DNA of 53,734 bases. Source: Clostridiales bacterium (GTDB lineage: Bacteria; Bacillota; Clostridia; Lachnospirales; Lachnospiraceae). Location of the stretch: contig JAJBTU010000015.1 in NCBI GenBank assembly GCA_020860715.1, forward strand, positions 195,619 to 249,352, in the 5' to 3' direction. Position numbers and translations under genes: made by a program. Positions 1 to 7,380 of the stretch are shown in pieces. Within the stretch, counting starts at the first letter, position 1; each line of letters opens with the position of its first letter. The notes under the pieces were generated by a model. It was not told where the DNA came from. It made no database searches and worked only from the letters and a program-made list of their open reading frames with translations.

Positions 1-716
1 GTGCCTCTGCTGTCCGAATTTCTGCCGTAACTGCTCTGCGTGCCGCGGCTGTCCTGAGTATGACGCTCGGAAGTCTGCCGGGGAGCGGATTGTCCCTGAC
101 GAACGGTTCCGGATGCCTTCGCTTCGGAAACAGCCGTATGCGGTTTGTTCTCAGATTGCGGTGCAGCGGTATTTTGTGACATCGCAGCGGCAGAACCAAT
201 TTTTTCAGAGGCTGCGGCCTGTTTTCTTTCTGCATTATCCGCAGCGGTAAGAGGCTGCGGCCTTTCCTCCGTTCTTCCGGGATTAGGAACGCCTGCCGTC
301 CCATGTGAACGCGTTCCGGATGCACCTGCTGCGGCGCCGGAAGGCCGCCGTGCACCGGCCGGGGTTCCCGCTGTACTCTGCGATCTTGCTCCCTGGCCTG
401 CTCCGGCCGCTCCCTGTGTTCTTCCGGCTCCTGCAGGTCTTGCACCCTGGGCCGGCTGGCGGCTGCCCTGCGGTCTGGGACGTCCGCCCGGCTTTACCAT
501 GCCGGTTTTACTGTTCTGAGGACGGAACACCTGTATGATGTTCTTTTTCTTTGGCGGACCCGCGGGCTTTTGTTCAGGCTTGCTGACGGCCTGTTCCAAA
601 GTCTTTTCATTGCTTTTTACTGTTTCCGGATCCTGGTTTTTCTGCATATGTCCATCCTCCTTTGTATGATTCATAGAACCCTTTATTTCTGAACCCATCT
701 TTTCTGATTCTGCCAT
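1..716 (-). CDS. infB: Translation initiation factor IF-2, N-terminal part (cut by window edge)
   Basis: This is the amino-terminal 238 codons of IF-2, the GTPase that brings initiator tRNA to the 30S subunit; the GTPase and C-terminal domains lie outside the window. What is visible is a low-complexity linker rich in Gly, Ala, Pro, Gln and Arg with a short basic segment (PPKKKNIIQVF) like that in clostridial IF-2 linkers. The start at 716 is preferred over the in-frame ATG at 722 because the GGGAGG at 725-730 is 8 nt from the former and only 2 nt from the latter. It follows ylxQ by 14 nt in the usual nusA operon order, which is the main support for the assignment. The usual small N-terminal helical subdomain is not obvious. 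Confidence 0.85.
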   Translation of the reverse strand, partial: MAESEKMGSEIKGSMNHTKEDGHMQKNQDPETVKSNEKTLEQAVSKPEQKPAGPPKKKNIIQVFRPQNSKTGMVKPGGRPRPQGSRQPAQGARPAGAGRTQGAAGAGQGARSQSTAGTPAGARRPSGAAAGASGTRSHGTAGVPNPGRTEERPQPLTAADNAERKQAAASEKIGSAAAMSQNTAAPQSENKPHTAVSEAKASGTVRQGQSAPRQTSERHTQDSRGTQSSYGRNSDSRG

Positions 717-730
717 TCTCATAACCTCCC

Positions 731-1099
731 TTACATTCTTTCCTTTCTTCCATCAGAGTCGCCTGTGTCCACACGTTCTGCACCCTGAAGAACAAGCTGT
801 TTTTCGACTGCTTTGGCAAGGCCGTCGTCTGTTACAGCCAGTACAGCTTTCAATTCACTGCCTGAGGCTGCACCCAGTTCCTCACGGGACCCATACAGGT
901 ATGCAGGGATCTGATAAAAGGAACACATATTCCGAAATTTCTTTCTCGTATTCCCGGAAGATTCCAGGGAAATTATCACGAGCCTGGCTCTTTGGGATTT
1001 TACCGCCGTTTCGGTCTGAAATTCACCGGAGGCGATCCTGTCTGCCTTTTTTGCAATACCGACAAGCGAAAGCACGCTATCTCTTTTCAAATGATTCAA
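731..1099 (-). CDS. ylxQ: YlxQ, ribosomal protein L7Ae family RNA-binding protein
   Basis: A 122-residue protein whose start (VLSLVGIAKKADRIASG) matches the L7Ae/L30e-type K-turn RNA-binding proteins that sit between ylxR and infB in Firmicutes. Known family members are about 100 residues, so this one carries an extra C-terminal tail of about 20 polar residues (GAERVDTGDSDGRKERM). The start codon lies inside the end of the preceding ylxR gene (23-nt overlap), implying translational coupling. A role in ribosome or RNA biology is family knowledge; the exact target is unknown. Confidence 0.82.
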   Translation of the reverse strand: MNHLKRDSVLSLVGIAKKADRIASGEFQTETAVKSQRARLVIISLESSGNTRKKFRNMCSFYQIPAYLYGSREELGAASGSELKAVLAVTDDGLAKAVEKQLVLQGAERVDTGDSDGRKERM

Positions 1100-1358
1100 T
1101 CTCCTTTTTCAGGCATTCGTACGTTTCTTCCGGAATTCTGACTTTCAGTGAACGCTCCAGACCTTTGCTGCGCATGGCTTTTTCAAGGCATTCACCAGTG
1201 GGACAGAGGTATGCGCCTCTTCCATTCATTCGTCCGGTCGCATCCAGAATGATCTCTCCTTCCGGCGTGCGAAGAACCCGAAGCAATTCTTTTTTGCTCT
1301 TCATTTCCTGACACCCTGTGCATTTACGCATGGGCACCTTTTTTATTTTTGCAGGCAT
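1077..1358 (-). CDS. rnpM: YlxR/RnpM, DUF448 RNA-binding protein
   Basis: This 93-residue protein has the signature MRKCTGC near its start and GRGAYLC about 30 residues later, both diagnostic of the YlxR (DUF448) family. The B. subtilis homologue was described as a modulator of RNase P, hence the name RnpM. It is located 2 nt after nusA and overlaps ylxQ, the standard place in the nusA-infB operon, so it is almost certainly co-transcribed and co-translated with these genes. Nothing unusual is seen in length or motifs. Confidence 0.88.
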   Translation of the reverse strand: MPAKIKKVPMRKCTGCQEMKSKKELLRVLRTPEGEIILDATGRMNGRGAYLCPTGECLEKAMRSKGLERSLKVRIPEETYECLKKEIESFEKR

Positions 1359-1360
1359 AC

Positions 1361-2578
1361 TTATTCCTCATTGCCTTCACCGGCAAACGCATTGCTGTCA
1401 TCGTATACGCCGTCTTCTCCATAATCTTCGCTTTCATCGTACGTACTGTCTTCCGCGTACTCATCGTCTGCGTAATATCCGTCTTCGTCGTAGTATTCAT
1501 CCTCATAGTAATCCTCTTCATATTCAAGAAGATCACCGGATTCTCTTGCCTGCGTTTCATTTTTGATGTCAATCTTAAAGCCGGTCAGACGCGCTGCCAG
1601 ACGGGCGTTCTGCCCTTCTCTGCCGATTGCGAGGGAAAGCTGGTAGTCCGGAACAACGACTTTTGCAGTCTTTTCATCGGGATCCGCGAGAACTGTGATG
1701 ACCTTGGCAGGGCTTAAGGCATTCTCAATCAGAAGCGCCGGATTTTCATCCCAGTTGATGATGTCAATCTTCTCACCATTCAGTTCATCGACTACTGCAT
1801 TTACACGGGATCCGTTCAGACCGACACAGGCACCGACAGGATCGACGTCCGGATTGTTTGACCATACGGCAATCTTAGTACGGCTGCCTGCCTCTCTGGC
1901 GATGCTCCTGATCTCAACTGTGCCGTCATGTACTTCCGTGACTTCCTCCTCAAAGAGGCGCTTTACAAGTTCCGGATGTGTTCTGGACACCTGGATTCTG
2001 GGGCCTTTCGGGGTATCCTTTACTTCAAGGACATAGACCTTGATACGCTGATTCGGACGATAAGACTCGCCGCGGATCTGTTCCTCACTGGCCAGTGTGG
2101 CGTCGGCGCGGCCGAGATTAATACTGATATTGCGGCCAAAATAGCGCTGAACCACGCCGGTTACGACATCATGCTCTTTTTCATAATATTCATTGTAAAG
2201 AACTTTCCGCTCTTCCTCGCGAATCTTCTGAAGAATCACATTTTTCGCGTTCTGGGTCGCGATACGGCCGAATTCTTTTGATTTGATATCAACACGCACG
2301 ATATCCCCCAGCTCATAGCGGGAATCGATCAGCTTCGCTTTTGTCAGGCTGATCTGTGCAAGCTCATCTTCTACTTCCTCGACAACCGTTTTCTGTGCGT
2401 AAACCTCATATTCACAGGTGTCCGGATCAATATTGACCACAACATTGTCCGCTTCCGTTTTCCAGTTGTTTTTGCAGGCCTGAATCAGCGACTGCCTGAT
2501 CGCGTCCAGCAGCGTTTCTTTGCTGATGTTTTTTTCTTTCTCCAGTATCGTGAGTGCTTCTAACAACTCGTTATTCAT
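1361..2578 (-). CDS. nusA: Transcription termination/antitermination factor NusA
   Basis: NusA binds RNA polymerase and nascent RNA to modulate pausing, termination and antitermination. The 405-residue product has the N-terminal RNAP-binding domain (about 1-125), an S1 domain (about 135-200, VVTGVVQRYFGRNISINLG) and two KH domains (about 200-345, with SLAIGREGQNARLAARLTG in the second). It ends in a tail of about 55 residues made mostly of Asp, Glu and Tyr (around EEDYYEDEYYDEDGYY), an acidic extension common in clostridial NusA that is not homologous to the E. coli AR domains. It lies 18 nt downstream of rimP. Confidence 0.95.
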   Translation of the reverse strand: MNNELLEALTILEKEKNISKETLLDAIRQSLIQACKNNWKTEADNVVVNIDPDTCEYEVYAQKTVVEEVEDELAQISLTKAKLIDSRYELGDIVRVDIKSKEFGRIATQNAKNVILQKIREEERKVLYNEYYEKEHDVVTGVVQRYFGRNISINLGRADATLASEEQIRGESYRPNQRIKVYVLEVKDTPKGPRIQVSRTHPELVKRLFEEEVTEVHDGTVEIRSIAREAGSRTKIAVWSNNPDVDPVGACVGLNGSRVNAVVDELNGEKIDIINWDENPALLIENALSPAKVITVLADPDEKTAKVVVPDYQLSLAIGREGQNARLAARLTGFKIDIKNETQARESGDLLEYEEDYYEDEYYDEDGYYADDEYAEDSTYDESEDYGEDGVYDDSNAFAGEGNEE

Positions 2579-2596
2579 TTTGTTTTTTCCTCCCTG

Positions 2597-3064
2597 TCAG
2601 AAATCAAATGCCAGACGAATCAGTGCGATATCCGCCCGCTGAAACAACATGGTCTTATTATTCTCTGCTTCTATCGTGACTGTATTTTTATCAAACTTTT
2701 TTAAAACGCCGGTAAATTCTTTTTGCTGTTCAATGGGGCGAAACGTGTGAATGTCTACCAGTTCGCCGATGCTGCGTTCAAAATCACGGTCTTTTTTAAG
2801 CTGCCGTCCGAGACCGGGTGAACTCACTTCCAGAATATAGGCATCTTCAATAAAATCCTGCTCGTCAAGCAGGTCGCTTAAACTGCGGCTGATCAGTTCG
2901 CAGTCATCGATGGTAATTCCTCCTGGCTTATCAATGTAAGCGCGAAGATACCAGCTGCCGCCTTCTTTGACATATTCAACGTCTACCAGCTCAAACTGAT
3001 GCTCTTTCATCAATGGTGCAAGCAGCGCCTCCGTTTTCTGTTCATATGTTTCCCGTCTGCTCAT
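2597..3064 (-). CDS. rimP: Ribosome maturation factor RimP
   Basis: RimP assists late 30S subunit assembly. The 155-residue protein shows the family features: an alpha/beta N-domain with FELVDVEYVKEG and LRAYIDKPGGITIDDC, then LEVSSPGLGRQLKKDRDF, and a C-terminal SH3-like domain. It is the first gene of the rimP-nusA-rnpM-ylxQ-infB transcription unit, preceded by a GGGGGA Shine-Dalgarno and a leader of about 135 nt that carries a strong hairpin (3153-3176). Confidence 0.94.
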   Translation of the reverse strand: MSRRETYEQKTEALLAPLMKEHQFELVDVEYVKEGGSWYLRAYIDKPGGITIDDCELISRSLSDLLDEQDFIEDAYILEVSSPGLGRQLKKDRDFERSIGELVDIHTFRPIEQQKEFTGVLKKFDKNTVTIEAENNKTMLFQRADIALIRLAFDF

Positions 3065-3152
3065 ATGATTCCCCCAAGCCTCTGTGCGGACACAAAATCA
3101 TTCTGCTGTCCTTTGCTGTCACACAGGATATTTTATGCCCTGTGCATAAACA

Positions 3153-3176
3153 AGAGTGGACCGCGCGGCCCACTCT
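3153..3176 (-). terminator. GC-rich hairpin in the rimP-nusA leader, attenuator or read-through terminator
   Basis: A 7-bp outer stem (3153-3159 with 3170-3176) encloses a self-complementary CCGCGCGG core (3161-3168). On the minus strand it is followed by TTGTTTATG. It lies about 25 nt after the predicted start of the promoter at 3207-3235 and about 90 nt before rimP, so it is in the nusA-operon leader. It may also stop transcripts arriving from the upstream secreted-protein gene; on the plus strand it is followed by TTTAT. Confidence 0.6.
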
Positions 3177-3206
3177 TTATCATTAACAGTTATATAATTC
3201 TTTGCA

Positions 3207-3235
3207 ATGATAACACTAATCCTCATCGATTGCAA
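3207..3235 (-). promoter_or_regulatory. Sigma-A-type promoter for rimP-nusA operon, within an inverted repeat
   Basis: The minus strand reads TTGCAA at 3230-3235, a 17-nt spacer and TATCAT at 3207-3212. A perfect 7-bp inverted repeat (3202-3208 and 3229-3235, TTGCAAT/ATTGCAA) brackets the promoter and could be an operator. The predicted start point is near 3200. Confidence 0.55.
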
Positions 3236-3245
3236 GTATTTTCCT

Positions 3246-3267
3246 GTATATTTTTTGTAAAATATAC
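3246..3267. other. AT-rich perfect inverted repeat
   Basis: Nine-base arms (3246-3254 and 3259-3267) with a 4-nt loop, composed almost only of A and T. It lies between the stop of the secreted-protein gene and the nusA-operon promoter. It could be an upstream protein-binding site or a weak terminator; no T-run follows on the minus strand. Confidence 0.3.
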
Positions 3268-3303
3268 GAAACTGCCCCGTGCCTTTACATGAAACGATAT
3301 CTG

Positions 3304-4482
3304 TCAGTCAAAAGAGTTTTCACAGGTGATCTCAATGATCGTATCTTTTTCAAAATAGGAATCGTCACCGACATAGATCTCGACCTCACAGCCATAGCCG
3401 TAGGAAGGCGAATTGTAAGTGTAATAGCGATAATCTCCGCTGTCACTGCATTCGTATTCCATGCCTGCCTCATCAAGAACCGCAAGGAAATCTTCCTCTG
3501 TCATACCGATCTTTATTCCGCCGGGAAGGGATCCGTCGATATCCAGCGTATATCCGCCGACCGACAGTTCTTCAATCCAGCAGTATTCCGGAATCGTCGC
3601 ATAATCTTCTTCATTGGTAATGGTTGTGGAGAAAGTCTGGTTGTCCCTGCGCAGATAAATCCAGCCGTAATAATGAGCCGCAACCATGGAATCACTGTCG
3701 TCCTCGACAATCTCCCATCCATCTTCTGTCAGTACATTTACAGGAACCGGGAGAGAGTATACGTCTCCGTCAAGTTCTATTTCATATTCCGTCAGATCGT
3801 CGCTTAAGGTGTCCGGCTTCACATATGCCATCACATCCTGAGGCTCATCCGTACTGATCTCTCCGATCTCATAGCCATCCGGTTCAACGAAGTTTTCTAT
3901 TACGATGTCTTCAAGCACTCCGCTGTCATTGTAAACGGTCAGTTCGACTTCTTCATTGTAATCTTCCTGATAGGTGTATTCGGTATAGAGATCGCCCTCG
4001 TAGGTGTCGGTTGGAGTGCCGTATGCGGCGGCTATATCGTCCAGAGTGGAAACACCTTTTACAATTCCGCCCGGAAGTTCCACTGTGCTGTCGATATCCT
4101 CCCAGTAATAGCTGTCTATGGAAATACCGGCCACAATGCAGTCCTCTATGGAAACAGTATTGATCCCCAGATTAAGGATATAAACGGAGCACTGCATATC
4201 TTCTTTTGTAAAATAATAAATGCTGTACGAATAGGGATCCAGAGTGTCTTCCGTGTCGTTGAGAACCCATCCAAAGGAGATGAAATCCTCATACATCATA
4301 GGAAATGTGTAAACATCTCCGTCAATGGAGAGCTGGTAATCCGTCCAGTCTCCGGTGTCCTCACCGCCCTCGCTCTCTGCCGAATCTTCGATGGCTTCTG
4401 TCCCGTCTTCTTCTGCGCAGACAGTCATCCCGAAAAGTGTGGCTGTCAGCCCGATCAGCATAAGAATCCTTTTCTTTTTCAT
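3304..4482 (-). CDS. Secreted protein with two copies of an uncharacterised domain
   Basis: I do not recognise a named family. The 392-residue product starts with a clear signal peptide (MKKKRILMLIGLTATLFG, cleavage near CAEE, about residue 24). It is very acidic and rich in Asp, Glu and Tyr. It contains two similar halves, roughly residues 48-198 and 233-391: each begins Y-x-[IL]-x-[IL]-DGDVY-[ST]-[FL]-P, goes through SIxSY/VGGYTLD, then LPGGI (VELPGGIVKG, GSLPGGIKIGM), and ends in a Tyr-rich strand and an IVIENF/IIEITCENSF segment. The central GI-x-x-G-[VM]-[ST]-x-x-D resembles the turn of BamE/SmpA-like small folds, but that is a guess. It lies alone between tRNA-Gly and the nusA operon, with a GGGGGT Shine-Dalgarno. 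Confidence 0.7.
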   Translation of the reverse strand: MKKKRILMLIGLTATLFGMTVCAEEDGTEAIEDSAESEGGEDTGDWTDYQLSIDGDVYTFPMMYEDFISFGWVLNDTEDTLDPYSYSIYYFTKEDMQCSVYILNLGINTVSIEDCIVAGISIDSYYWEDIDSTVELPGGIVKGVSTLDDIAAAYGTPTDTYEGDLYTEYTYQEDYNEEVELTVYNDSGVLEDIVIENFVEPDGYEIGEISTDEPQDVMAYVKPDTLSDDLTEYEIELDGDVYSLPVPVNVLTEDGWEIVEDDSDSMVAAHYYGWIYLRRDNQTFSTTITNEEDYATIPEYCWIEELSVGGYTLDIDGSLPGGIKIGMTEEDFLAVLDEAGMEYECSDSGDYRYYTYNSPSYGYGCEVEIYVGDDSYFEKDTIIEITCENSFD

Positions 4483-4573
4483 ACGTTACCCCCAATGTAA
4501 TATAAATTCCATATCGGCCTGCATCGGTTTTATTGGAAACGTATTCCGCCGAATACACGAATACAGAAAATGA

Positions 4574-4605
4574 GCCTGCAACGAATGAATTTCTATCGTG
4601 CAGGC
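4574..4605 (-). terminator. Intrinsic terminator of tRNA-Gly
   Basis: On the minus strand a stem GCCTGCA-CGA pairs with TCG-(bulge)-TGCAGGC around an 11-nt loop and is followed by TCATTTTCTG. It begins 30 nt after the tRNA 3' end. Confidence 0.55.
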
Positions 4606-4634
4606 ACATGTATCTCATTCGACCGGTTTGGAAA

Positions 4635-4705
4635 AGCGGATAACGAGAATCGAACTCGCCTCCCCAGCTTGGGAAGCTGGTGTTCTACCGATGAACTATA
4701 TCCGC
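4635..4705 (-). tRNA. tRNA-Gly, anticodon CCC
   Basis: The minus strand folds into a full 71-nt cloverleaf: acceptor GCGGATA/TATCCGC, D-arm GTTC/GAAC, anticodon stem CCAGC/GCTGG with loop TTCCCAA (anticodon CCC, reading GGG), a 4-nt variable loop, and T-arm GCGAG-TTCGATT-CTCGT with one G-U pair. The discriminator base is T; CCA is not encoded (TTTCC follows). It has its own promoter at 4736-4764 and terminator at 4574-4605. Confidence 0.95.
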
Positions 4706-4735
4706 AGAGGCTCAGGAAACTTTTCCCTGCGGATG

Positions 4736-4764
4736 ATTATATACCAGCTTTACAAAATTTACAA
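4736..4764 (-). promoter_or_regulatory. Promoter of tRNA-Gly
   Basis: Minus strand TTGTAA at 4759-4764, 17-nt spacer, perfect TATAAT at 4736-4741. The predicted start is about 24 nt before the tRNA 5' end. The short leader contains CCGCAG, which is complementary to CTGCGG at the tRNA 5' end. Confidence 0.75.
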
Positions 4765-4782
4765 GGTGATTTTTTAAAAAAA

Positions 4783-6621
4783 TTATTCTACGGTTACGCT
4801 CTTGGCCAGATTTCTGGGCTTATCGACATCAAGTCCCCTGGCAACAGATACATAGTAACCGAGCAGCTGCAGCGGGATGACCGCCAGAGAAGCCGCAAAA
4901 TGCGGATCGGTTTTGGGTATGTATACCGTAAAATCTACATGATCTTCGATTGCGTAGTTGCCGTAGGTCGTCAGTCCGAACAGATATGCTCCGCGGCTCT
5001 GGGTCTCTACCATATTGCTGACTGTTTTTTCATAAAGGTCATTCTGCGTAAGCACACCGATGACAAGCGTGCCTTCCTCAATCAGCGAAATTGTGCCGTG
5101 TTTGAGTTCACCGGCTGCGTACGCTTCGGAGTGAATGTAGCTGATCTCCTTCATTTTCAGGCTGCCTTCCATCGAAACAGCATAATCCAGTCCTCTGCCG
5201 ATAAAGAAAATATCTTTTGCATTGGCAAATTTGGCGGCGAACCACTGCAGCCGTTCCTTGTCATCCAGAATTTTGGAAATTTTAGAGGGAAGCGTTTCAA
5301 GTTCCGCAATCATGGAATTACATTCTTCCTGAGACAGAACCCCTCTGACGGAACCAATCTGCAGAGCCAGCAGGTAACAGGCGATCAGCTGAGTGCTGTA
5401 GGCTTTTGTCGTCGCCACCGCAATTTCCGGTCCGGCAAGGGTATAGAAGACATGATCCGCTTCCCGCGCAATGGAGCTTCCGACCACATTGACAATCGCC
5501 AGTGTACGGAGCTGACGCTCCTTCGCTTTGCGGAGCGCAGCAAGAGAATCCGCTGTCTCACCGCTCTGACTGATGACGATCACAAGCCCGTTCGGATCCA
5601 GGATCTGGTTGCGGTAGCGGAATTCCGAGGCCAGATCAACACGCACCGGAATATGCGCCAGATCCTCAATTACATACTGGGCAGCCATACCGACATGATA
5701 CGCGGAACCGCATGCGACAATATAGATCTGCCGGATATCCTGAATCATTTCATCCGTAAACCCAATGGATTCAAAATCAATTTGGCCATCTTTCACTACA
5801 GAATGGAGCGTGTCTTCCACTGCTTTTGGCTGCTCGTGGATCTCCTTCATCATAAAGTGCTCAAAACCGCCCTTTTCCGCGGCTTCGGCATCCCATTTGA
5901 TCGTAGCCGGCTGCTTTTCAACAAGGTCGCCGTTCAGGTCATAAAATTCAATTGTGCCCTTTGCAAGCCGGGCCATCTCCAGATTCTCAATATAATAAAC
6001 CGTCCGGGTGTGGTTTAAAATTGCCGGAACATCGCTCGCCAGATAGGATTCCCCGTCTGCGACACCAATGACCATCGGACTGTCTTTTCTGGCCGCGTAG
6101 ATTTCTCCCGGATAATCTTTGAACATGACAGCAAGCGCATAAGAGCCGCGGATACGCACCATGGATTTTGCCAGAGCGTCAATGGGGCCGATCTGATATT
6201 TTTTATAATAATAATCGATCAGTTTCACAGCAACTTCCGTATCTGTGTTGGAGTAAAAGGTGTAGCCTTTGTGTATCAGTTTATCCTTGAGTTCCTGATA
6301 ATTTTCAATGATCCCATTGTGCACGGCAACCACTTCCATGTCTCCGGCTACATGAGGATGTGCATTTGTCTCAGATGGCTCTCCGTGCGTCGCCCAGCGT
6401 GTGTGACCGATGCCGCAGGTACCGCGCATTGCCGCGCCTTCATTTGTCTTTTCCGCGAGTACACGAAGACGTCCTTTTGCTTTTACGACTTCCGCTTTGT
6501 TTTCTCCGTCGCGAACGGCAAGGCCGGAGGAATCATATCCTCTGTATTCCAGCTTGGAAAGTCCGTCTAAAAGGATAGGAGCCGCCTGCTGCTCTCCCGT
6601 ATATCCTACTATTCCGCACAT
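4783..6621 (-). CDS. glmS: Glutamine-fructose-6-phosphate aminotransferase GlmS
   Basis: GlmS makes glucosamine-6-phosphate from fructose-6-phosphate and glutamine, the entry to cell-wall amino sugars. The start at 6621 puts the catalytic Cys at residue 2 (MCGIVGYTG), as needed for the N-terminal Ntn amidotransferase, and is served by AAAGGAG; a longer in-frame extension upstream would bury that Cys and overlaps cbiC, so it is rejected. Two SIS sugar-isomerase domains follow, with CGSAYHVG and SQSGETADS in the first and IGRGLDY in the second, and the protein ends in the usual DKPRNLAKSVTVE. Length is 612 residues, normal for the family. It is only 55 nt from cbiC, leaving no room for a glmS ribozyme. 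Confidence 0.97.
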   Translation of the reverse strand: MCGIVGYTGEQQAAPILLDGLSKLEYRGYDSSGLAVRDGENKAEVVKAKGRLRVLAEKTNEGAAMRGTCGIGHTRWATHGEPSETNAHPHVAGDMEVVAVHNGIIENYQELKDKLIHKGYTFYSNTDTEVAVKLIDYYYKKYQIGPIDALAKSMVRIRGSYALAVMFKDYPGEIYAARKDSPMVIGVADGESYLASDVPAILNHTRTVYYIENLEMARLAKGTIEFYDLNGDLVEKQPATIKWDAEAAEKGGFEHFMMKEIHEQPKAVEDTLHSVVKDGQIDFESIGFTDEMIQDIRQIYIVACGSAYHVGMAAQYVIEDLAHIPVRVDLASEFRYRNQILDPNGLVIVISQSGETADSLAALRKAKERQLRTLAIVNVVGSSIAREADHVFYTLAGPEIAVATTKAYSTQLIACYLLALQIGSVRGVLSQEECNSMIAELETLPSKISKILDDKERLQWFAAKFANAKDIFFIGRGLDYAVSMEGSLKMKEISYIHSEAYAAGELKHGTISLIEEGTLVIGVLTQNDLYEKTVSNMVETQSRGAYLFGLTTYGNYAIEDHVDFTVYIPKTDPHFAASLAVIPLQLLGYYVSVARGLDVDKPRNLAKSVTVE

Positions 6622-6648
6622 AATCTGTCTCCTTTCTGTTATTATGAT

Positions 6649-6676
6649 AAAACCGGGACCGGCTTCACCGGGTTTT
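6649..6676 (-). terminator. Possible weak terminator between cbiC and glmS
   Basis: AAAACC (6649-6654) pairs with GGTTTT (6671-6676) with additional GC pairs and a bulge inside; on the minus strand TTTTATC follows. It begins right at the cbiC stop. No promoter for glmS fits in the remaining 27 nt, so glmS would depend on read-through if this terminates. Confidence 0.35.
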
Positions 6677-7327
6677 TCATCCGCCCCGGCTGCCATCCAG
6701 CATATACAAAAGTGCGTTGCAGATACAGGCTGCAACATTGCTTCCGCCTTTACGGCCTCTGGCCACAATATAAGGGATGCCGGTCTGCATGATCAGTTCT
6801 TTGGAGGGAATCACATTTACAAAACCGACCGGTACGCCAATGATCAGTTCCGGATGCATCGTTCCCTCACAGATCCGTTCATAGAGCCGGATCAGCGCAG
6901 TAGGCGCATTGCCGACTGCATAAATCAGAGGATGATTAAGGGATGCGGCTTTATCAACGCAGACGGAAGCGCGGGTCACGCCCAGGCTCTTTGCCTGCCG
7001 GGCTACATCCTCGTCGGCCATAAAGCAGTGTGCTTCACATCCGGCTTTTTTCAGGCTTCCTTTATTGATGCCGGCAAGAGCCATGTTGGTGTCTGTGATG
7101 ATCCACGCGCCATTTCTAAGAGCCTCAAGAGCGCGGGGAACCACTCCTTCCGAAAACCGCAGGTTGTCTATATAATCAAAATCCGCCGTCGTATGAATCA
7201 CGCGCTTTATGATCATTGCCCGGTCGTCATCCGCGATCCTGTCGCCTGCTTCTTTTGTGATGATGGAAAAACTGCGCTGTTCAATTTCCATCGGTCCCAG
7301 ACGTTCAATATCGTCAATCGTAGTCAT
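6677..7327 (-). CDS. cbiC: Cobalt-precorrin-8 methylmutase CbiC
   Basis: CbiC moves the C-11 methyl group to C-12, giving cobyrinic acid. The 216-residue protein matches the family throughout: a conserved His in VIHTTADFDY, the segment AWIITDTNMALAGINKG, then NAPTALIRLYE, GVPVGFVNV and the C-terminal ARGRKGGSNVAACICNALL. The family length is about 200-220. It is the last cobalamin gene of the leftward cobD-cobQ-aldolase-cbiC group; other ring-modifying enzymes of the pathway are not in this window. Confidence 0.95.
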   Translation of the reverse strand: MTTIDDIERLGPMEIEQRSFSIITKEAGDRIADDDRAMIIKRVIHTTADFDYIDNLRFSEGVVPRALEALRNGAWIITDTNMALAGINKGSLKKAGCEAHCFMADEDVARQAKSLGVTRASVCVDKAASLNHPLIYAVGNAPTALIRLYERICEGTMHPELIIGVPVGFVNVIPSKELIMQTGIPYIVARGRKGGSNVAACICNALLYMLDGSRGG

Positions 7328-7380
7328 ATTGATCCATTCCCTTTTCGTTTATAACAAACTTCTTCCGGCTTTTCAAAGCG

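Noticed and set aside
145-538. Rightward open frames within infB
   Set aside because: They are Pro/Ala-rich mirrors of the low-complexity IF-2 linker, not genes.
4570-6018. Long rightward open frame (482 codons) opposite glmS
   Set aside because: It is fully antisense to the well-conserved glmS, has no recognisable domain and no ribosome site; a shadow of codon bias.
6622-6676. glmS ribozyme upstream of glmS
   Set aside because: Only 55 nt separate cbiC and glmS, too short for the ribozyme, and no core motif is visible.
6622-6768. N-terminal extension of GlmS
   Set aside because: It would move the catalytic Cys from residue 2 and overlaps cbiC; AAAGGAG at 6621 decides for the short form.
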